A stretch of DNA of 53,790 bases, from the NCBI GenBank assembly GCA_900315775.1, contig ONAJ01000013.1, forward strand, positions 1-53,790, given 5' to 3'. Position 1 is the first letter of the stretch. The number at the start of each line of letters is the position of its first letter. A program made the translations under genes and the position numbers. Origin of the DNA: an uncultured Prevotella sp. (GTDB taxonomy: Bacteria > Bacteroidota > Bacteroidia > Bacteroidales > Bacteroidaceae). The notes beneath the pieces were generated by a model. The model did no database searches, was not told the DNA's origin, and saw only the letters and a program-made list of their open reading frames with translations. Below are positions 7,572 to 15,528 of this stretch, piece by piece.

Positions 7572-7934
7572 TTACTTGTTCAATCCGCGATTTACGAGTG
7601 TCAGATTGAGCAGACGAACGTAACTACGATACTGATCGTGGTCGAGAACGCTGTGCATGTTGCGCAGATCCTTGTTGATAGCGTTCTTAAGCATTGCCTT
7701 ACGTGAGTCGTCGCTTGCTGCTGCTACACTCTTCATGTCGGCAATGAATGCCTCGTGAACGTCCTCAACAGCATCCAACTGGTCTGAAGACAACCTTAAA
7801 GCCTTTGCTAACTTAGCGTAGCTCACACTCATATCATATACGTTTGCGCTTTCTACGCTATTCATGTTCTCACCTTCTGCAAACATTGTAGTCATGCTGA
7901 GCATTGCTACAACCATCAAAAACATTCTTTTCAT
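7572..7934 (-). CDS. Small exported protein, unknown function
   Basis: The 120-residue protein has a clear signal peptide (MKRMFLMVVAMLSMTTMFAEG) and a mature part of about 100 residues that is predicted helical and charged (SYAKLAKALRLSSDQLDAVEDVH... and DLRNMHSVLDHDQYRSYVRLLN). The layout resembles small helical periplasmic proteins found across Bacteroidales, but I cannot name a family. It is flanked by its own -7-like element (TAATTTTG, 8014-8021) and its own terminator (7519-7546), so it is a single-gene unit. Confidence 0.8.
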   Translation of the reverse strand: MKRMFLMVVAMLSMTTMFAEGENMNSVESANVYDMSVSYAKLAKALRLSSDQLDAVEDVHEAFIADMKSVAAASDDSRKAMLKNAINKDLRNMHSVLDHDQYRSYVRLLNLTLVNRGLNK

Positions 7935-8133
7935 CTTTTTACCTTTCTTTTAATTGTTATCCTTAAATGTTTTTTACGTGTCGCAAGGACTGTTTTTGTT
8001 CCTTTTGACGATGCAAAATTATGACGATTTTCTATTTCGTGAACACAAAAAGTTATAATTGTGTGCGAAAACAACATTATTTTTGACGTAAATCAAAGAA
8101 ATATCAGATTTTAGTCGTATATTTGCAAACGAT

Positions 8134-8697
8134 ATGGAACAGAACATCAATAAATACCTTGTTATAGCGTACAAACTGTATGCTGACGAGAACGGAGAAG
8201 AGAAACTCATAGAGGAAGCTACGGAGGAAAGACCCTTCGTGTTTCTAAGCGGTTTCGGAGTGGCGCTGACAAAGTTCGAGGAGACGGTGGAAGCCCTTGA
8301 CGGCGGACAGGAATTCGAACTGAAACTGGAGGTGGAGGACGCCTACGGAGAACACCTCGAAGAGAGGGTGGTGACACTGAAAAAGGAGATATTCAACGTG
8401 AACGGCGCCTTCGACAGCAAAAACGTATTCGTGGGAGCTATGCTGCCGCTGCAGAACGAAGACGGCAACAGATTCCAGGGAAAGGTGCTCGAGATAACCG
8501 ACGAGAACGTGAAAATAGACCTTAACCACCCGCTGGCAGGAAAAGCACTGAGATTCAAAGGAAAGGTTATGGAGAACAGACCTGCCACAAACGGAGAGAT
8601 ACAACAAATGGCACAGCTGCTGAGCGGCGAAGGCTGCGGTGGATGTGGCGGCAACTGCGAAGGGGGCTGCGAGGGTGGTTGCTGCGGCGGATGCTGA
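8134..8697 (+). CDS. slyD: SlyD-like FKBP-type peptidyl-prolyl isomerase
   Basis: The 187-residue protein has the SlyD layout: an N-terminal FKBP half (YKLYADENGE..., PFVFLSGFGVALTKFEE), an inserted IF chaperone flap (about 70-125, with VEDAYGEH), a return to FKBP (LNHPLAGKALRFKGKV) and a Cys/Gly-rich metal-binding tail (about 165-187) with eight cysteines. SlyD proteins isomerise X-Pro bonds, chaperone folding and handle nickel. Here the usual His-rich tail is replaced by a Cys-rich one. A TATATTTG element (8118-8125) lies 8 bp before the ATG. aroC follows after a 69-bp spacer that is almost entirely a 7-bp tandem array. Confidence 0.9.
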   Translation: MEQNINKYLVIAYKLYADENGEEKLIEEATEERPFVFLSGFGVALTKFEETVEALDGGQEFELKLEVEDAYGEHLEERVVTLKKEIFNVNGAFDSKNVFVGAMLPLQNEDGNRFQGKVLEITDENVKIDLNHPLAGKALRFKGKVMENRPATNGEIQQMAQLLSGEGCGGCGGNCEGGCEGGCCGGC

Positions 8698-8702
8698 ATT
8701 AC

Positions 8703-8758
8703 GAAGTAAGAAGTAAGAGGTAAGAGGTAAGAAGTAAGAAGTAAGAAGTAAGAAGTAA
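8703..8758 (+). repeat. Heptanucleotide tandem array, 8 units of GARGTAA
   Basis: Eight 7-bp units (GAAGTAA at 8703, 8710, 8731, 8738, 8745 and 8752; GAGGTAA at 8717 and 8724) fill the space between the slyD stop and aroC. The array ends 8 bp before the aroC ATG. The units are purine-rich, so the last ones could act as ribosome-binding sequence. Confidence 0.95.
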
Positions 8759-8766
8759 GAAGAAAA

Positions 8767-9855
8767 ATGGGAAATACTTTCGGAAATCTTTTCAGACTTA
8801 CCACCTTTGGCGAGAGTCACGGAGAAGCCATAGGAGGAGTAGTAGATGGAATGCCGGCAGGCATTGACATCGACGTGGACTTTATCCAGAAGGAATTAGA
8901 CAGAAGACGTCCCGGACAGAGTAACATAACCACAGCACGCAACGAAGGCGACAAGGTGGAGATACTGAGCGGCGTGTTCGAAGGGAAATCGACAGGTACT
9001 CCCATAGGATTCATAGTAAGAAACGCCAACCAGCACTCGCAGGACTACGAGAACATGAGGTGTCTCTTCAGACCGTCGCACGCAGACTATACATATTATA
9101 TGAAATATGGCATCAGAGACCATAGAGGCGGCGGACGCTCGTCGGCAAGAATAACAATAAGTCGTGTGGTGGGCGGCGCGCTGGCCAAGATGGTACTCAA
9201 GAAGATGGGAATAACCGTACAGGCATACACCTCGCAGGTGGGCACCATAGCGCTGGACAAAGACTACAGGAAGTACGACCTGAGCACGACGGAGAACAAC
9301 GCTGTACGATGTCCTGACGCTGAAAAGGCGAAGATGATGGAGGAGCTGATAACCCAGATAAAGGGTGAGGGCGACACCATAGGAGGGTGCGTAACGTGCG
9401 TAATAAAAGGATGTCCCGCAGGTGTGGGAGAGCCGGAGTTCGGAAAACTACACGCACAGCTTGCGGCAGCAATGATGAGCATCAACGCGGCTAAGGGCTT
9501 CGAATACGGCGAGGGCTTCGACACGGTGCTGACAAAGGGCAGCGAACAGAACGACGTCTTCGTGCCTAACACGGAAAATACGGACTTCAGAACATATACC
9601 AACCACAGCGGAGGCATACAGGGAGGAATAAGCAACGGCGAAGATATATACTTCAGAGTGGCGTTCAAACCTGTGGCTACAATACTTAAAGAACAGGAAA
9701 CAATAGACCTGGAGGGCAACAAGACTACGCTGAAGGCGCACGGAAGACACGACCCGTGCGTGCTGCCAAGGGCGGTGCCAATAGTGGAGGCTATGGCGGC
9801 AATGACCATTTATGACAACATTTTATTGAGAAAATCCGTAAAAATAAACGAATAA
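8767..9855 (+). CDS. aroC: Chorismate synthase
   Basis: Full-length (362 residues) AroC, which converts 5-enolpyruvylshikimate 3-phosphate to chorismate using reduced FMN, the last step of the shikimate pathway. Signatures present: [18 protein letters not shown] at the N-terminus, RRRPGQS (about 46-52), [14 protein letters not shown] (about 100-113), [11 protein letters not shown] (about 118-128), and [13 protein letters not shown] followed by RHDPC near the C-terminus. It probably shares the slyD transcript and is preceded by the heptamer array. Confidence 0.98.
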   Translation: MGNTFGNLFRLTTFGESHGEAIGGVVDGMPAGIDIDVDFIQKELDRRRPGQSNITTARNEGDKVEILSGVFEGKSTGTPIGFIVRNANQHSQDYENMRCLFRPSHADYTYYMKYGIRDHRGGGRSSARITISRVVGGALAKMVLKKMGITVQAYTSQVGTIALDKDYRKYDLSTTENNAVRCPDAEKAKMMEELITQIKGEGDTIGGCVTCVIKGCPAGVGEPEFGKLHAQLAAAMMSINAAKGFEYGEGFDTVLTKGSEQNDVFVPNTENTDFRTYTNHSGGIQGGISNGEDIYFRVAFKPVATILKEQETIDLEGNKTTLKAHGRHDPCVLPRAVPIVEAMAAMTIYDNILLRKSVKINE

Positions 9856-9888
9856 TGCACCATGTTTGGTTAAAAGATGTTTATAAAA

Positions 9889-9920
9889 TTTGCTATTACA
9901 AGAAATAATACATAACTTTG
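9889..9920 (+). promoter_or_regulatory. Consensus promoter of the small RNA gene
   Basis: TTTG (9889-9892), 20-bp spacer, TAACTTTG (9913-9920). No coding frame follows before a terminator 75 bp downstream. Confidence 0.82.
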
Positions 9921-9924
9921 CAAA

Positions 9925-10020
9925 CGACTTAGGGACGGGTTTGAGAAAATCCACTTAGGTTATAATAAGTCTAGTTTAGTTTTTGTGTTGGTTTGGGGCG
10001 GCTGTTTGGTCGCCCCTTTT
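9925..10020 (+). ncRNA. Candidate small RNA (~95 nt) between aroC and pyrD
   Basis: The transcript is bounded by a consensus promoter (9889-9920) and a strong terminator (9995-10016 plus TTTTGTTT). Near the 5' end GACTTA (9926-9931) pairs with TAAGTC (9966-9971), enclosing a hairpin GGGTTT/AAATCC (9937-9942 with 9947-9952) closed by a GAGA, GNRA-type, tetraloop. The sequence ACTTAGG occurs twice (9927 and 9953). There is no plausible open frame. Promoter-to-terminator small RNAs of unknown function are known in Bacteroidales (for example the Bacteroidales-1 motif); I cannot tell by eye whether this is that family. Confidence 0.75.
9995..10016 (+). terminator. Terminator of the small RNA
   Basis: Stem GGGGCG/CGCCCC with a 10-nt loop, followed by TTTTGTTT. 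It ends 6 bp before the convergent pyrD stop. Confidence 0.88.
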
Positions 10021-10022
10021 GT

Positions 10023-10928
10023 TTATATCACTCCTATTATATCCTGAATGCTTGAACACCCGTGGGCATCGAGCCAGCTGTTGATGCCGTCGCGGACATC
10101 AATGGCGACGTGAGGGTTGAGGAAATTGGCGGTGCCTATCTCTATGGCGGTGGCGCCAGCCATAAAGAACTCTATGGCATCCTCGGCAGTGCTGATGCCA
10201 CCAAGTCCTACGACGGGGATGCTGACGGAACGGGCTACCTGCCACACCATACGGAGGGCAACGGGTTTCACGGCGGGACCGCTGAGACCACCGGTGCCGA
10301 TGCTGAGACGCGACTGACGACGCTCTATGTCGATGGACATTCCCATGAGGGTGTTTATAAGCGAGACGCTGTCGGCACCTTCCGACTCTACAGCACGGGC
10401 TATCTCGGCAATGTCGGTGACGTTGGGAGAGAGTTTCACGATGAGTGTCTTGTCGTAACGCTTGCGGACAGCACGAACAACGCTGGCAGCACCCTCGCAG
10501 GTGACACCGAACGCCATACCGCCCTGACGGACGTTAGGACACGAGATGTTGAGCTCTATGGCGGGAATCTTCTCTAACTCATTGATACGAGCAGCACACT
10601 CGGCATATTCGTCGATGTTGCTGCCGCTGACGTTGACAAGGATATTGGTGTCGATGGCGCTAATCTGGGGGTAGATGTGCTCACAGAAATAGTCAACACC
10701 CTTATTCTGCAGTCCTACGCAGTTGAGCAAACCCTGGGCGGTCTCTACCATTCGGGGGTAGTCGTTGCCCTCGCGGGGATGAAGGGTGGTGCCCTTAACA
10801 ATGATGCCACCGATGCCGTCCAAAGGCAGGAAATCGGCAAATTCCACTCCGTAGCCGAAGGTTCCGGAGGCTGTCATAACGGGGTTCTTAAGCTTCAAAG
10901 AACCTATATTCACACTTAACTGAGCCAT
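10023..10928 (-). CDS. pyrD: Dihydroorotate dehydrogenase B, catalytic subunit
   Basis: This 301-residue protein is a class 1B dihydroorotate dehydrogenase, which oxidises dihydroorotate to orotate in pyrimidine synthesis with FMN and passes electrons to PyrK. Seen: [14 protein letters not shown] near the N-terminus, [17 protein letters not shown], the catalytic-Cys segment NISCPNV (about 128-134), KLSPNVTDI, and the FMN-phosphate motif VVGLGGIS. It overlaps the end of pyrK by 13 bp, indicating translational coupling. It converges with the small RNA terminator. GC content is higher than in flanking genes. Confidence 0.97.
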   Translation of the reverse strand: MAQLSVNIGSLKLKNPVMTASGTFGYGVEFADFLPLDGIGGIIVKGTTLHPREGNDYPRMVETAQGLLNCVGLQNKGVDYFCEHIYPQISAIDTNILVNVSGSNIDEYAECAARINELEKIPAIELNISCPNVRQGGMAFGVTCEGAASVVRAVRKRYDKTLIVKLSPNVTDIAEIARAVESEGADSVSLINTLMGMSIDIERRQSRLSIGTGGLSGPAVKPVALRMVWQVARSVSIPVVGLGGISTAEDAIEFFMAGATAIEIGTANFLNPHVAIDVRDGINSWLDAHGCSSIQDIIGVI

Positions 10929-11692
10929 AATAGTCGATTGATGTTAAACACTGGACCTTCCTTACATACGCAGAGATTGCCCTCTACGGTCTTCTCAACA
11001 CAACACAGACAGGCACCTAAGCCACACGCCATGAGGTTCTCAAGACTTACCTCGCAGGGGATGTCGTGCTCCTTAGCATAACGCGCCACAGCAACCATCA
11101 TAGGCTTGGGACCGCAGACGCTGAAGCTGTCGAAACGCTCCTGGGAAAGGACGCTGTGCTGGGTGACAAAGCCCTGCTCGCCAACGCTGCCGTCTTCGGT
11201 GGTCAGCAGCACGCGCCCGTACTTCTTATATATATCCACATAGGAGACGTCGGAGGCATTCTTACCACCAAGGAGGAAGGTGACGTCGGCACCAAGGGCA
11301 CTGAGCTCCTTGCCAAGCTCCAGAAGGGGAGCGATGCCCACACCACCGCCAACGAGCAGACAACGCTGTCCGGGGACTACGGAGAGCGAGAAACCGTTGC
11401 CAAGAGGATAAACGACATTCAGGACGTCGCCAAAACGCAACTGCGACATCCACTGGGTGCCTTCGCCAACAACGGCTACCAAAAGCCATAACTCGTTGAG
11501 CTCCCTATCGACATAATGCACCGAGATAGGACGACGAAGGAACGTCCTGGGCGAACCGTCAACACGAACCTCGACAAACTGACCGGGCATGATAGGGGGC
11601 AGAGGGGTGCCCTGAGTAAGCTTTATGAGTACAAAACGGTTGCTTATCCGCTCAACAGACTTCACAACCAGGTCGGAACAGTACTTTTTCAT
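10916..11692 (-). CDS. pyrK: Dihydroorotate dehydrogenase B, electron-transfer subunit
   Basis: This 258-residue protein has the ferredoxin-reductase layout: FAD-binding barrel ([12 protein letters not shown], about 51-62), NAD-binding segment ([16 protein letters not shown]) and a C-terminal cysteine cluster (CGLGACLCC ... CVCKEGPVF) for the 2Fe-2S centre. It transfers electrons from PyrD to NAD. The gene is upstream of pyrD in one transcript from the promoter at 11721-11751. Confidence 0.96.
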   Translation of the reverse strand: MKKYCSDLVVKSVERISNRFVLIKLTQGTPLPPIMPGQFVEVRVDGSPRTFLRRPISVHYVDRELNELWLLVAVVGEGTQWMSQLRFGDVLNVVYPLGNGFSLSVVPGQRCLLVGGGVGIAPLLELGKELSALGADVTFLLGGKNASDVSYVDIYKKYGRVLLTTEDGSVGEQGFVTQHSVLSQERFDSFSVCGPKPMMVAVARYAKEHDIPCEVSLENLMACGLGACLCCVEKTVEGNLCVCKEGPVFNINRLLWLS

Positions 11693-11720
11693 TGAAAAAC
11701 AAAATCTTATTTTTACTCTG

Positions 11721-11751
11721 CAAAGGTACGATTAAGCGAGGACAATACAAA
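11721..11751 (-). promoter_or_regulatory. Promoter of pyrKD
   Basis: Minus-strand TTTG (11748-11751), 19-bp spacer, TACCTTTG (11721-11728), about 29 bp before the pyrK ATG. Confidence 0.8.
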
Positions 11752-11791
11752 ATAAAAAAGACATTTTTTAATTTTACAAATCCTTACCACT

Positions 11792-12244
11792 TTATTTCTT
11801 AGGCACAAACGACTCGTAGGTCAAATCGTCGAAAAAAACGCGAATTTCTGTTATCTTTCTACTCGGTTTGTCAAGATTTTTCACATCCTTCACTTGGGGA
11901 ACTACCTTGACTGCTGCAACCTGAGGCACAGAAACGGACTGTTGAGGGGTCTGGGACATCTCGAAGAGGTCGCCAGGAACCTTCTCGGGTGCTGAAACCT
12001 CCGTATTCAGGGCATTTTGGGACTCCTGAGGAGCAGATTTATACATAGATCCCTCACCAAACATAAGCCAGTCGAGTGAAATATCGGGAATTTTTGACCT
12101 TATAGCCATAGTAATACCCGTAGAGGGATTCGTTCGACCATTGAAAATGCTGCTCAATGATGCAGGACTGATGCCTAAAAATTCTGCGAACGTTTTTTGA
12201 GTCATATGAAGACTCTCCATCAGTTGATGTATTCTATCCTTCAT
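11792..12244 (-). CDS. XRE-type helix-turn-helix regulator
   Basis: The 150-residue protein carries an N-terminal HTH of the Cro/C1 type (TQKTFAEFLGISPASLSSIFNGRTNPS, about 15-41; quoted here as consecutive HTH parts TQKTFAEFLG and ISPASLSSIF). A WLMFGEG segment (about 59-65) typical of short XRE proteins in Bacteroidales follows, then a Pro/Gln/Val-rich linker and a basic end with IRVFFDDLTYESF. There is no membrane segment or peptidase domain. A consensus promoter lies at 12301-12332 and a long AT-rich stretch with repeated GTAAAC words lies beyond it. Target genes are unknown; autoregulation is plausible. Confidence 0.88.
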   Translation of the reverse strand: MKDRIHQLMESLHMTQKTFAEFLGISPASLSSIFNGRTNPSTGITMAIRSKIPDISLDWLMFGEGSMYKSAPQESQNALNTEVSAPEKVPGDLFEMSQTPQQSVSVPQVAAVKVVPQVKDVKNLDKPSRKITEIRVFFDDLTYESFVPKK

Positions 12245-12300
12245 TTTTTTTTCTATTTGGACGGTTTTTGATAAAAAAGGTCGATTTTTTAATGACTTTA

Positions 12301-12332
12301 CAAAGGTAAAGCGAAAAATTTAAATATCCAAA
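12301..12332 (-). promoter_or_regulatory. Promoter of the XRE regulator gene
   Basis: Minus-strand TTTG (12329-12332), 20-bp spacer, TACCTTTG (12301-12308). Confidence 0.78.
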
Positions 12333-13020
12333 CAAAATTGAATATATTTAGAAATTTAAACATTATGATTGTTTTGTAAACTATTTATGTTTTTAAATCG
12401 TAAACGTATTAGTTTAGGTTTTTAATTGTAAACGATAAACATCCTAAATTTTAGGGGACTATTTAATTCTTGAGTGAAAAAATTTATCTTTCTGACTTTA
12501 AATCTGTTATTTATACACATAATTACGTTTTGACCAGGTACTATACAGTTTTGTGTTCGAATTTTTTATTTTCTATACTTATTATCTTTATTTATAATTC
12601 ATAATTTACTGACTGACAATAAAATATACTTTAAAAACTGAAGTTGTATAAATATAACTTTTGTTTTGTAATCGGATGGATTTGGGTTTTTAAATTCAAA
12701 TTTATATATAATAAAGTTTTGGCTCTACCCTACCCGTTTAGTTTTGCAAATCTAAACAATTACAACAAATGTAAACAAATGGTTTTGTAAATTCACTTTC
12801 TTGAACGTTAACGGATGCTAATTGTAAATTCAGACAAAAAAAATATCGAAATTTTGGGCACTTTTAAAGTCTTTCCGCACGACTGGCTAAATTTTCAAAT
12901 TTACGCGAGTTTTGAAAGGGTGAAAAATGCACCCCACCCCTTTGTACAAAGGGGAAGTAGCCTAAAAATTAGGTACGCGAAATTGAAAAATCTTGATAAT
13001 TTTAGAAAAAAGTAGGAAAA
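12333..13020 (+). other. Long AT-rich intergenic stretch with repeated GTAAAC words and palindromes
   Basis: About 690 bp without a convincing gene, between the XRE regulator and the convergent holA end. It holds GTAAAC at 12376, 12400, 12428 and 12771, an inverted pair GTTTAG/CTAAAC (12736-12741 and 12752-12757), and a TAGTTTTG element on the plus strand (12739-12746) with TTTG 17 bp upstream. Further on are an 18-bp palindrome (12937-12954) and a CCTAA/TTAGG hairpin (12961-12973). A 66-codon frame at 12815-13015 exists but has no recognisable features. Confidence 0.6.
12937..12954. repeat. Perfect 18-bp palindrome
   Basis: CCCCTTTGTACAAAGGGG is its own reverse complement and stands out from the AT-rich surroundings. 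It could be a protein-binding site or a cruciform. It is not followed by a T-tract, so a terminator is unlikely. Confidence 0.85.
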
Positions 13021-13023
13021 GGG

Positions 13024-14052
13024 TTAATGGAGGATGAAAAACACCAATTCTCGCATCAACTCCCCCATCGTTGTGCTGGGATTATCGAGTCCTTTACTCT
13101 TGGCATCAGTCTCACGGATCTTGTCGATAATCTGCATAGTCTTCAGAGCGGAATAGTTTCTCATTCCGGTAGTGTAATCCCTTGCTGCCCAGGCACTTTT
13201 CAGCTCTAACCACGCTGCTACGTCCTCGTCCCTACCCTTTTTGGGAGAATAGTGGGCTATCATGAGGTTCTGGAAGTAAGAGAAGAGCATCGGAAGGAGG
13301 ATATAGCCGCCTCCTGACTTCGGATTATTGTCAAAATATTTCAAAATGCTGTTTGCCTTCGAAATATTTTTATTTGCTATTGCACTACGAAATTCGAATC
13401 CATTATACTCTTTGCTCACCCCTATTTGCTGTTCTACAATCTCCGGAGTGATTTTTTTAGCGTCTTTTGGCAACGAAAGAATAACTTTATCTAATTCCGA
13501 AGACAATCGACTGAGGTCGGCACCGATATGTTCCACAATCATCTGAATGGACTTGCTGTCGATGGTCGTAGCGCGTTCCTTGAGGTAATTCTCAATGAAG
13601 ACGGGCAGCTCTCGGTCGTTTTTCTTCTTGCTTTCGAACACCACCCCACAGGCTGCTGCCAGCGTAAGAACCTTCTTCTTGGCGTTGATGCTGCCATTTT
13701 TGTGGCATATCACGAGGACGGTAGTGGGTTGTGGTTTCTCGATATACTTCTCGATACGTTCCCAGTTATGGATATTCTGTGCCTCTTTGACGATGACCAC
13801 CTGGCGCTCCGCCATCATTGGGAAGCGGCGGGCTATGTCGGCAATCTGTCCTGAAGAGACGTCGGAACCGAAAACAACGGTCTGGTTGAAGTCGCGCTCA
13901 TCCTCACGAAGGGCATTCTCGGAGATGCTGTCGCAGAGCTTGTCAATGAAGTACGACTCCTCGCCCATAAGGATATATACGGGGGCGAAGGTGCCTGCCT
14001 TGATGTCCTTAAGGATGCTGTCGTAGGATATGTTTGACTTCTTTTCTGCCAT
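13024..14052 (-). CDS. holA: DNA polymerase III subunit delta
   Basis: From the ATG at 14050-14052 the protein has 342 residues and the HolA pattern: GTFAPVYILMGEESYFIDKLCD at the N-terminus (quoted in two parts, GTFAPVYILMGEE and SYFIDKL), RRFPMMAERQVVIVKEA (about 75-91), ADLSRLSSELDKV (about 190-202) and a helical C-terminal domain ending GELMRELVFFIL. Delta opens the sliding clamp in the clamp loader, alongside DnaX encoded at 22.3 kb. A longer frame to 14094 would start upstream of the likely transcription start, so MAEKK is preferred. Confidence 0.95.
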   Translation of the reverse strand: MAEKKSNISYDSILKDIKAGTFAPVYILMGEESYFIDKLCDSISENALREDERDFNQTVVFGSDVSSGQIADIARRFPMMAERQVVIVKEAQNIHNWERIEKYIEKPQPTTVLVICHKNGSINAKKKVLTLAAACGVVFESKKKNDRELPVFIENYLKERATTIDSKSIQMIVEHIGADLSRLSSELDKVILSLPKDAKKITPEIVEQQIGVSKEYNGFEFRSAIANKNISKANSILKYFDNNPKSGGGYILLPMLFSYFQNLMIAHYSPKKGRDEDVAAWLELKSAWAARDYTTGMRNYSALKTMQIIDKIRETDAKSKGLDNPSTTMGELMRELVFFILH

Positions 14053-14079
14053 TTTCGTTGTTATTTCGAAAAACTTTCG

Positions 14080-14099
14080 TAATTTTGCGTACAAAATTA
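14080..14099. promoter_or_regulatory. Face-to-face -7 elements shared by holA and the HsdR_N-like gene
   Basis: TAATTTTG on the plus strand (14080-14087) and TAATTTTG on the minus strand (14092-14099) are separated by 4 bp and form a near-perfect palindrome. The predicted transcription starts of the two divergent genes overlap. No clear TTTG -33 elements are seen on either side. Confidence 0.6.
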
Positions 14100-14104
14100 A
14101 TAAA

Positions 14105-14554
14105 ATGTTTCCATTAAACCTACCAACTTACGAGATAAAATTATCAGAAAGTGACGGAAAGCGTCATATTTTCGACATTTTACGCAGGAAATATGTTGCT
14201 CTGACACCCGAAGAGTGGGTTCGTCAGCACTTTATTCACTATCTGATAGAGCACAAGGGTTATCCTCAGGGGCTCCTTGCCAACGAGACGGAGTTGCGCT
14301 GCGGTGAGAAGAAGTTGCGTTGCGACTCCGTGTTGTACGACAAGGAGATGCATCCGAAGATGATTATAGAGTACAAGGCTCCGACGGTAAAACTCACTCA
14401 GGACGTTTTCGACCAGGTCGTAGCATACAACTTTTTGCTCCGTGTGGACTATCTCGTCGTTTCTAACGGCTTGGAACACATCTGTTGCGTTATGGACTAC
14501 GACGCACAAAGATATCGCTTCCTGCGCGAAATTCCGTCGTATTCAGACCTCTAA
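14105..14554 (+). CDS. Type I restriction HsdR N-terminal-like domain protein (stand-alone)
   Basis: From the ATG at 14105 the protein has 149 residues. It matches the HsdR_N-type fold, a PD-(D/E)xK-like nuclease core: EWVRQHFIHYLI (about 39-50), LRCDSVLYD (about 76-84, Asp), MIIEYKAP (about 90-97, E-x-K) and FDQVVAYNFLLRVDYLVVSNG. These small proteins occur alone next to housekeeping genes in Bacteroidales, with no helicase or methylase nearby. Whether it cuts DNA is unknown. It is divergent from holA and 11 bp upstream of the transporter gene. Confidence 0.82.
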   Translation: MFPLNLPTYEIKLSESDGKRHIFDILRRKYVALTPEEWVRQHFIHYLIEHKGYPQGLLANETELRCGEKKLRCDSVLYDKEMHPKMIIEYKAPTVKLTQDVFDQVVAYNFLLRVDYLVVSNGLEHICCVMDYDAQRYRFLREIPSYSDL

Positions 14555-14565
14555 ACATCTGTATT

Positions 14566-15528
14566 ATGCAAATAATTCAATTTCTGAAGAACTGGACACT
14601 TCCTGTTGCTATCGTTGTAGGAACGTTGTGTTACCTTACTTTTTATTTTGTGCCAGCCCTTGACGCGGCTGGTGAGGCGATGGGTAGTTTCTTCGATATC
14701 TTCTTCCCTGTCTGCGTGTTCTTCACGCTGTTAGTAACATTCTGCAAGGTGGATTTCCACCAGATGCGTCTTCACCGCTGGCACCTCACGCTGTTCCTAG
14801 GACAGCTATGTCTGGTGGCTCTGAACATAGGCATCATACTATGGTGGTGCGAGAGCGACAACGACAGGATTCTCTGGGAGAGTGTGCTGACGTGCATCAT
14901 TGCCCCGTGTGCGGCGGCAGCACCCGTAGTGACGGGAAAGTTAGGAGGAAACATCAGTACGATGACTACCTACACGCTGTTTTCGTCGTTAGTGGCGTCG
15001 CTGTTAATACCTGCCGCCTTCCCTATCCTGGAGCCTACGGAGGGTGTCAGCTTCATCGTCGCCTTCTTTGCTATTCTTGAGAAGTTGTGCATCGTCCTGG
15101 TACTTCCGCTGCTTATGGCATACGTCATACGTCATCATCTGCACTCGTTACACCAGAAGATTGTCTCGAAGCCCAATTTAGGCTTTTACTTCTGGGCTGT
15201 ATCGCTTTCTATAACCACAGGAATTACCGTAAAGAACATTGTGCATTGCGAGGCTGGTGTGGGCTTTCTCGTTATGATTGCCCTGATGTCGCTCGCTGTC
15301 TGTATTGTTCACTTTGTCATAGGAAGGGCTATAGGCAGCTTCTACGGCGAGAAGATCAATGCAGGACAGGGAATGTTCCAAAAGAATACGGCACTCGCTA
15401 TCTGGGTGTCGTATATGTATTTGCACCCCATCGCCTCAATAGGCGCGGGGTGCTATGTATTGTGGCAAAATGTTATTAACTCTATCGAGATAAAGTTACA
15501 CGAGACTAAACCGGAATATCTTCATTGA
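14566..15528 (+). CDS. Membrane transporter of the bile acid:Na+ symporter (BASS) superfamily, putative
   Basis: The 320-residue protein is very hydrophobic with about nine or ten membrane segments. Motifs resembling BASS proteins include PCAAAAPVVTGKLGGN (about 110-125, an unwound-helix-like region) and a second-half FQKNTALAIWVS segment similar to the conserved GxxNxxLA stretch. The first membrane segment begins at about residue 10 (NWTLPVAIVVGT), which supports the ATG at 14566. The substrate cannot be told. It probably shares a transcript with the HsdR_N-like gene, and its 3' end overlaps the convergent MFS gene by 23 bp. Confidence 0.68.
   Translation: MQIIQFLKNWTLPVAIVVGTLCYLTFYFVPALDAAGEAMGSFFDIFFPVCVFFTLLVTFCKVDFHQMRLHRWHLTLFLGQLCLVALNIGIILWWCESDNDRILWESVLTCIIAPCAAAAPVVTGKLGGNISTMTTYTLFSSLVASLLIPAAFPILEPTEGVSFIVAFFAILEKLCIVLVLPLLMAYVIRHHLHSLHQKIVSKPNLGFYFWAVSLSITTGITVKNIVHCEAGVGFLVMIALMSLAVCIVHFVIGRAIGSFYGEKINAGQGMFQKNTALAIWVSYMYLHPIASIGAGCYVLWQNVINSIEIKLHETKPEYLH

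Noticed and set aside
8703-8758. CRISPR-like array
   Set aside because: Units are 7 bp with no spacers; this is a simple tandem repeat. None of the arrays in the window has CRISPR geometry and no cas genes are present.
9995-10016. Terminator of pyrD alone
   Set aside because: The T-tract is on the plus strand and the hairpin is tied to an upstream plus-strand promoter, so it primarily ends the small RNA. Some use by pyrD cannot be ruled out.
12815-13015. 66-codon plus-strand frame in the AT-rich gap
   Set aside because: No recognisable features, no good ribosome site, and AT-rich composition makes such frames likely by chance. It is mentioned only as part of a possible transcript.
14105-14554. 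Part of a type I restriction-modification system
   Set aside because: Only an HsdR N-terminal-like domain is present; no helicase part, HsdM or HsdS gene lies nearby.
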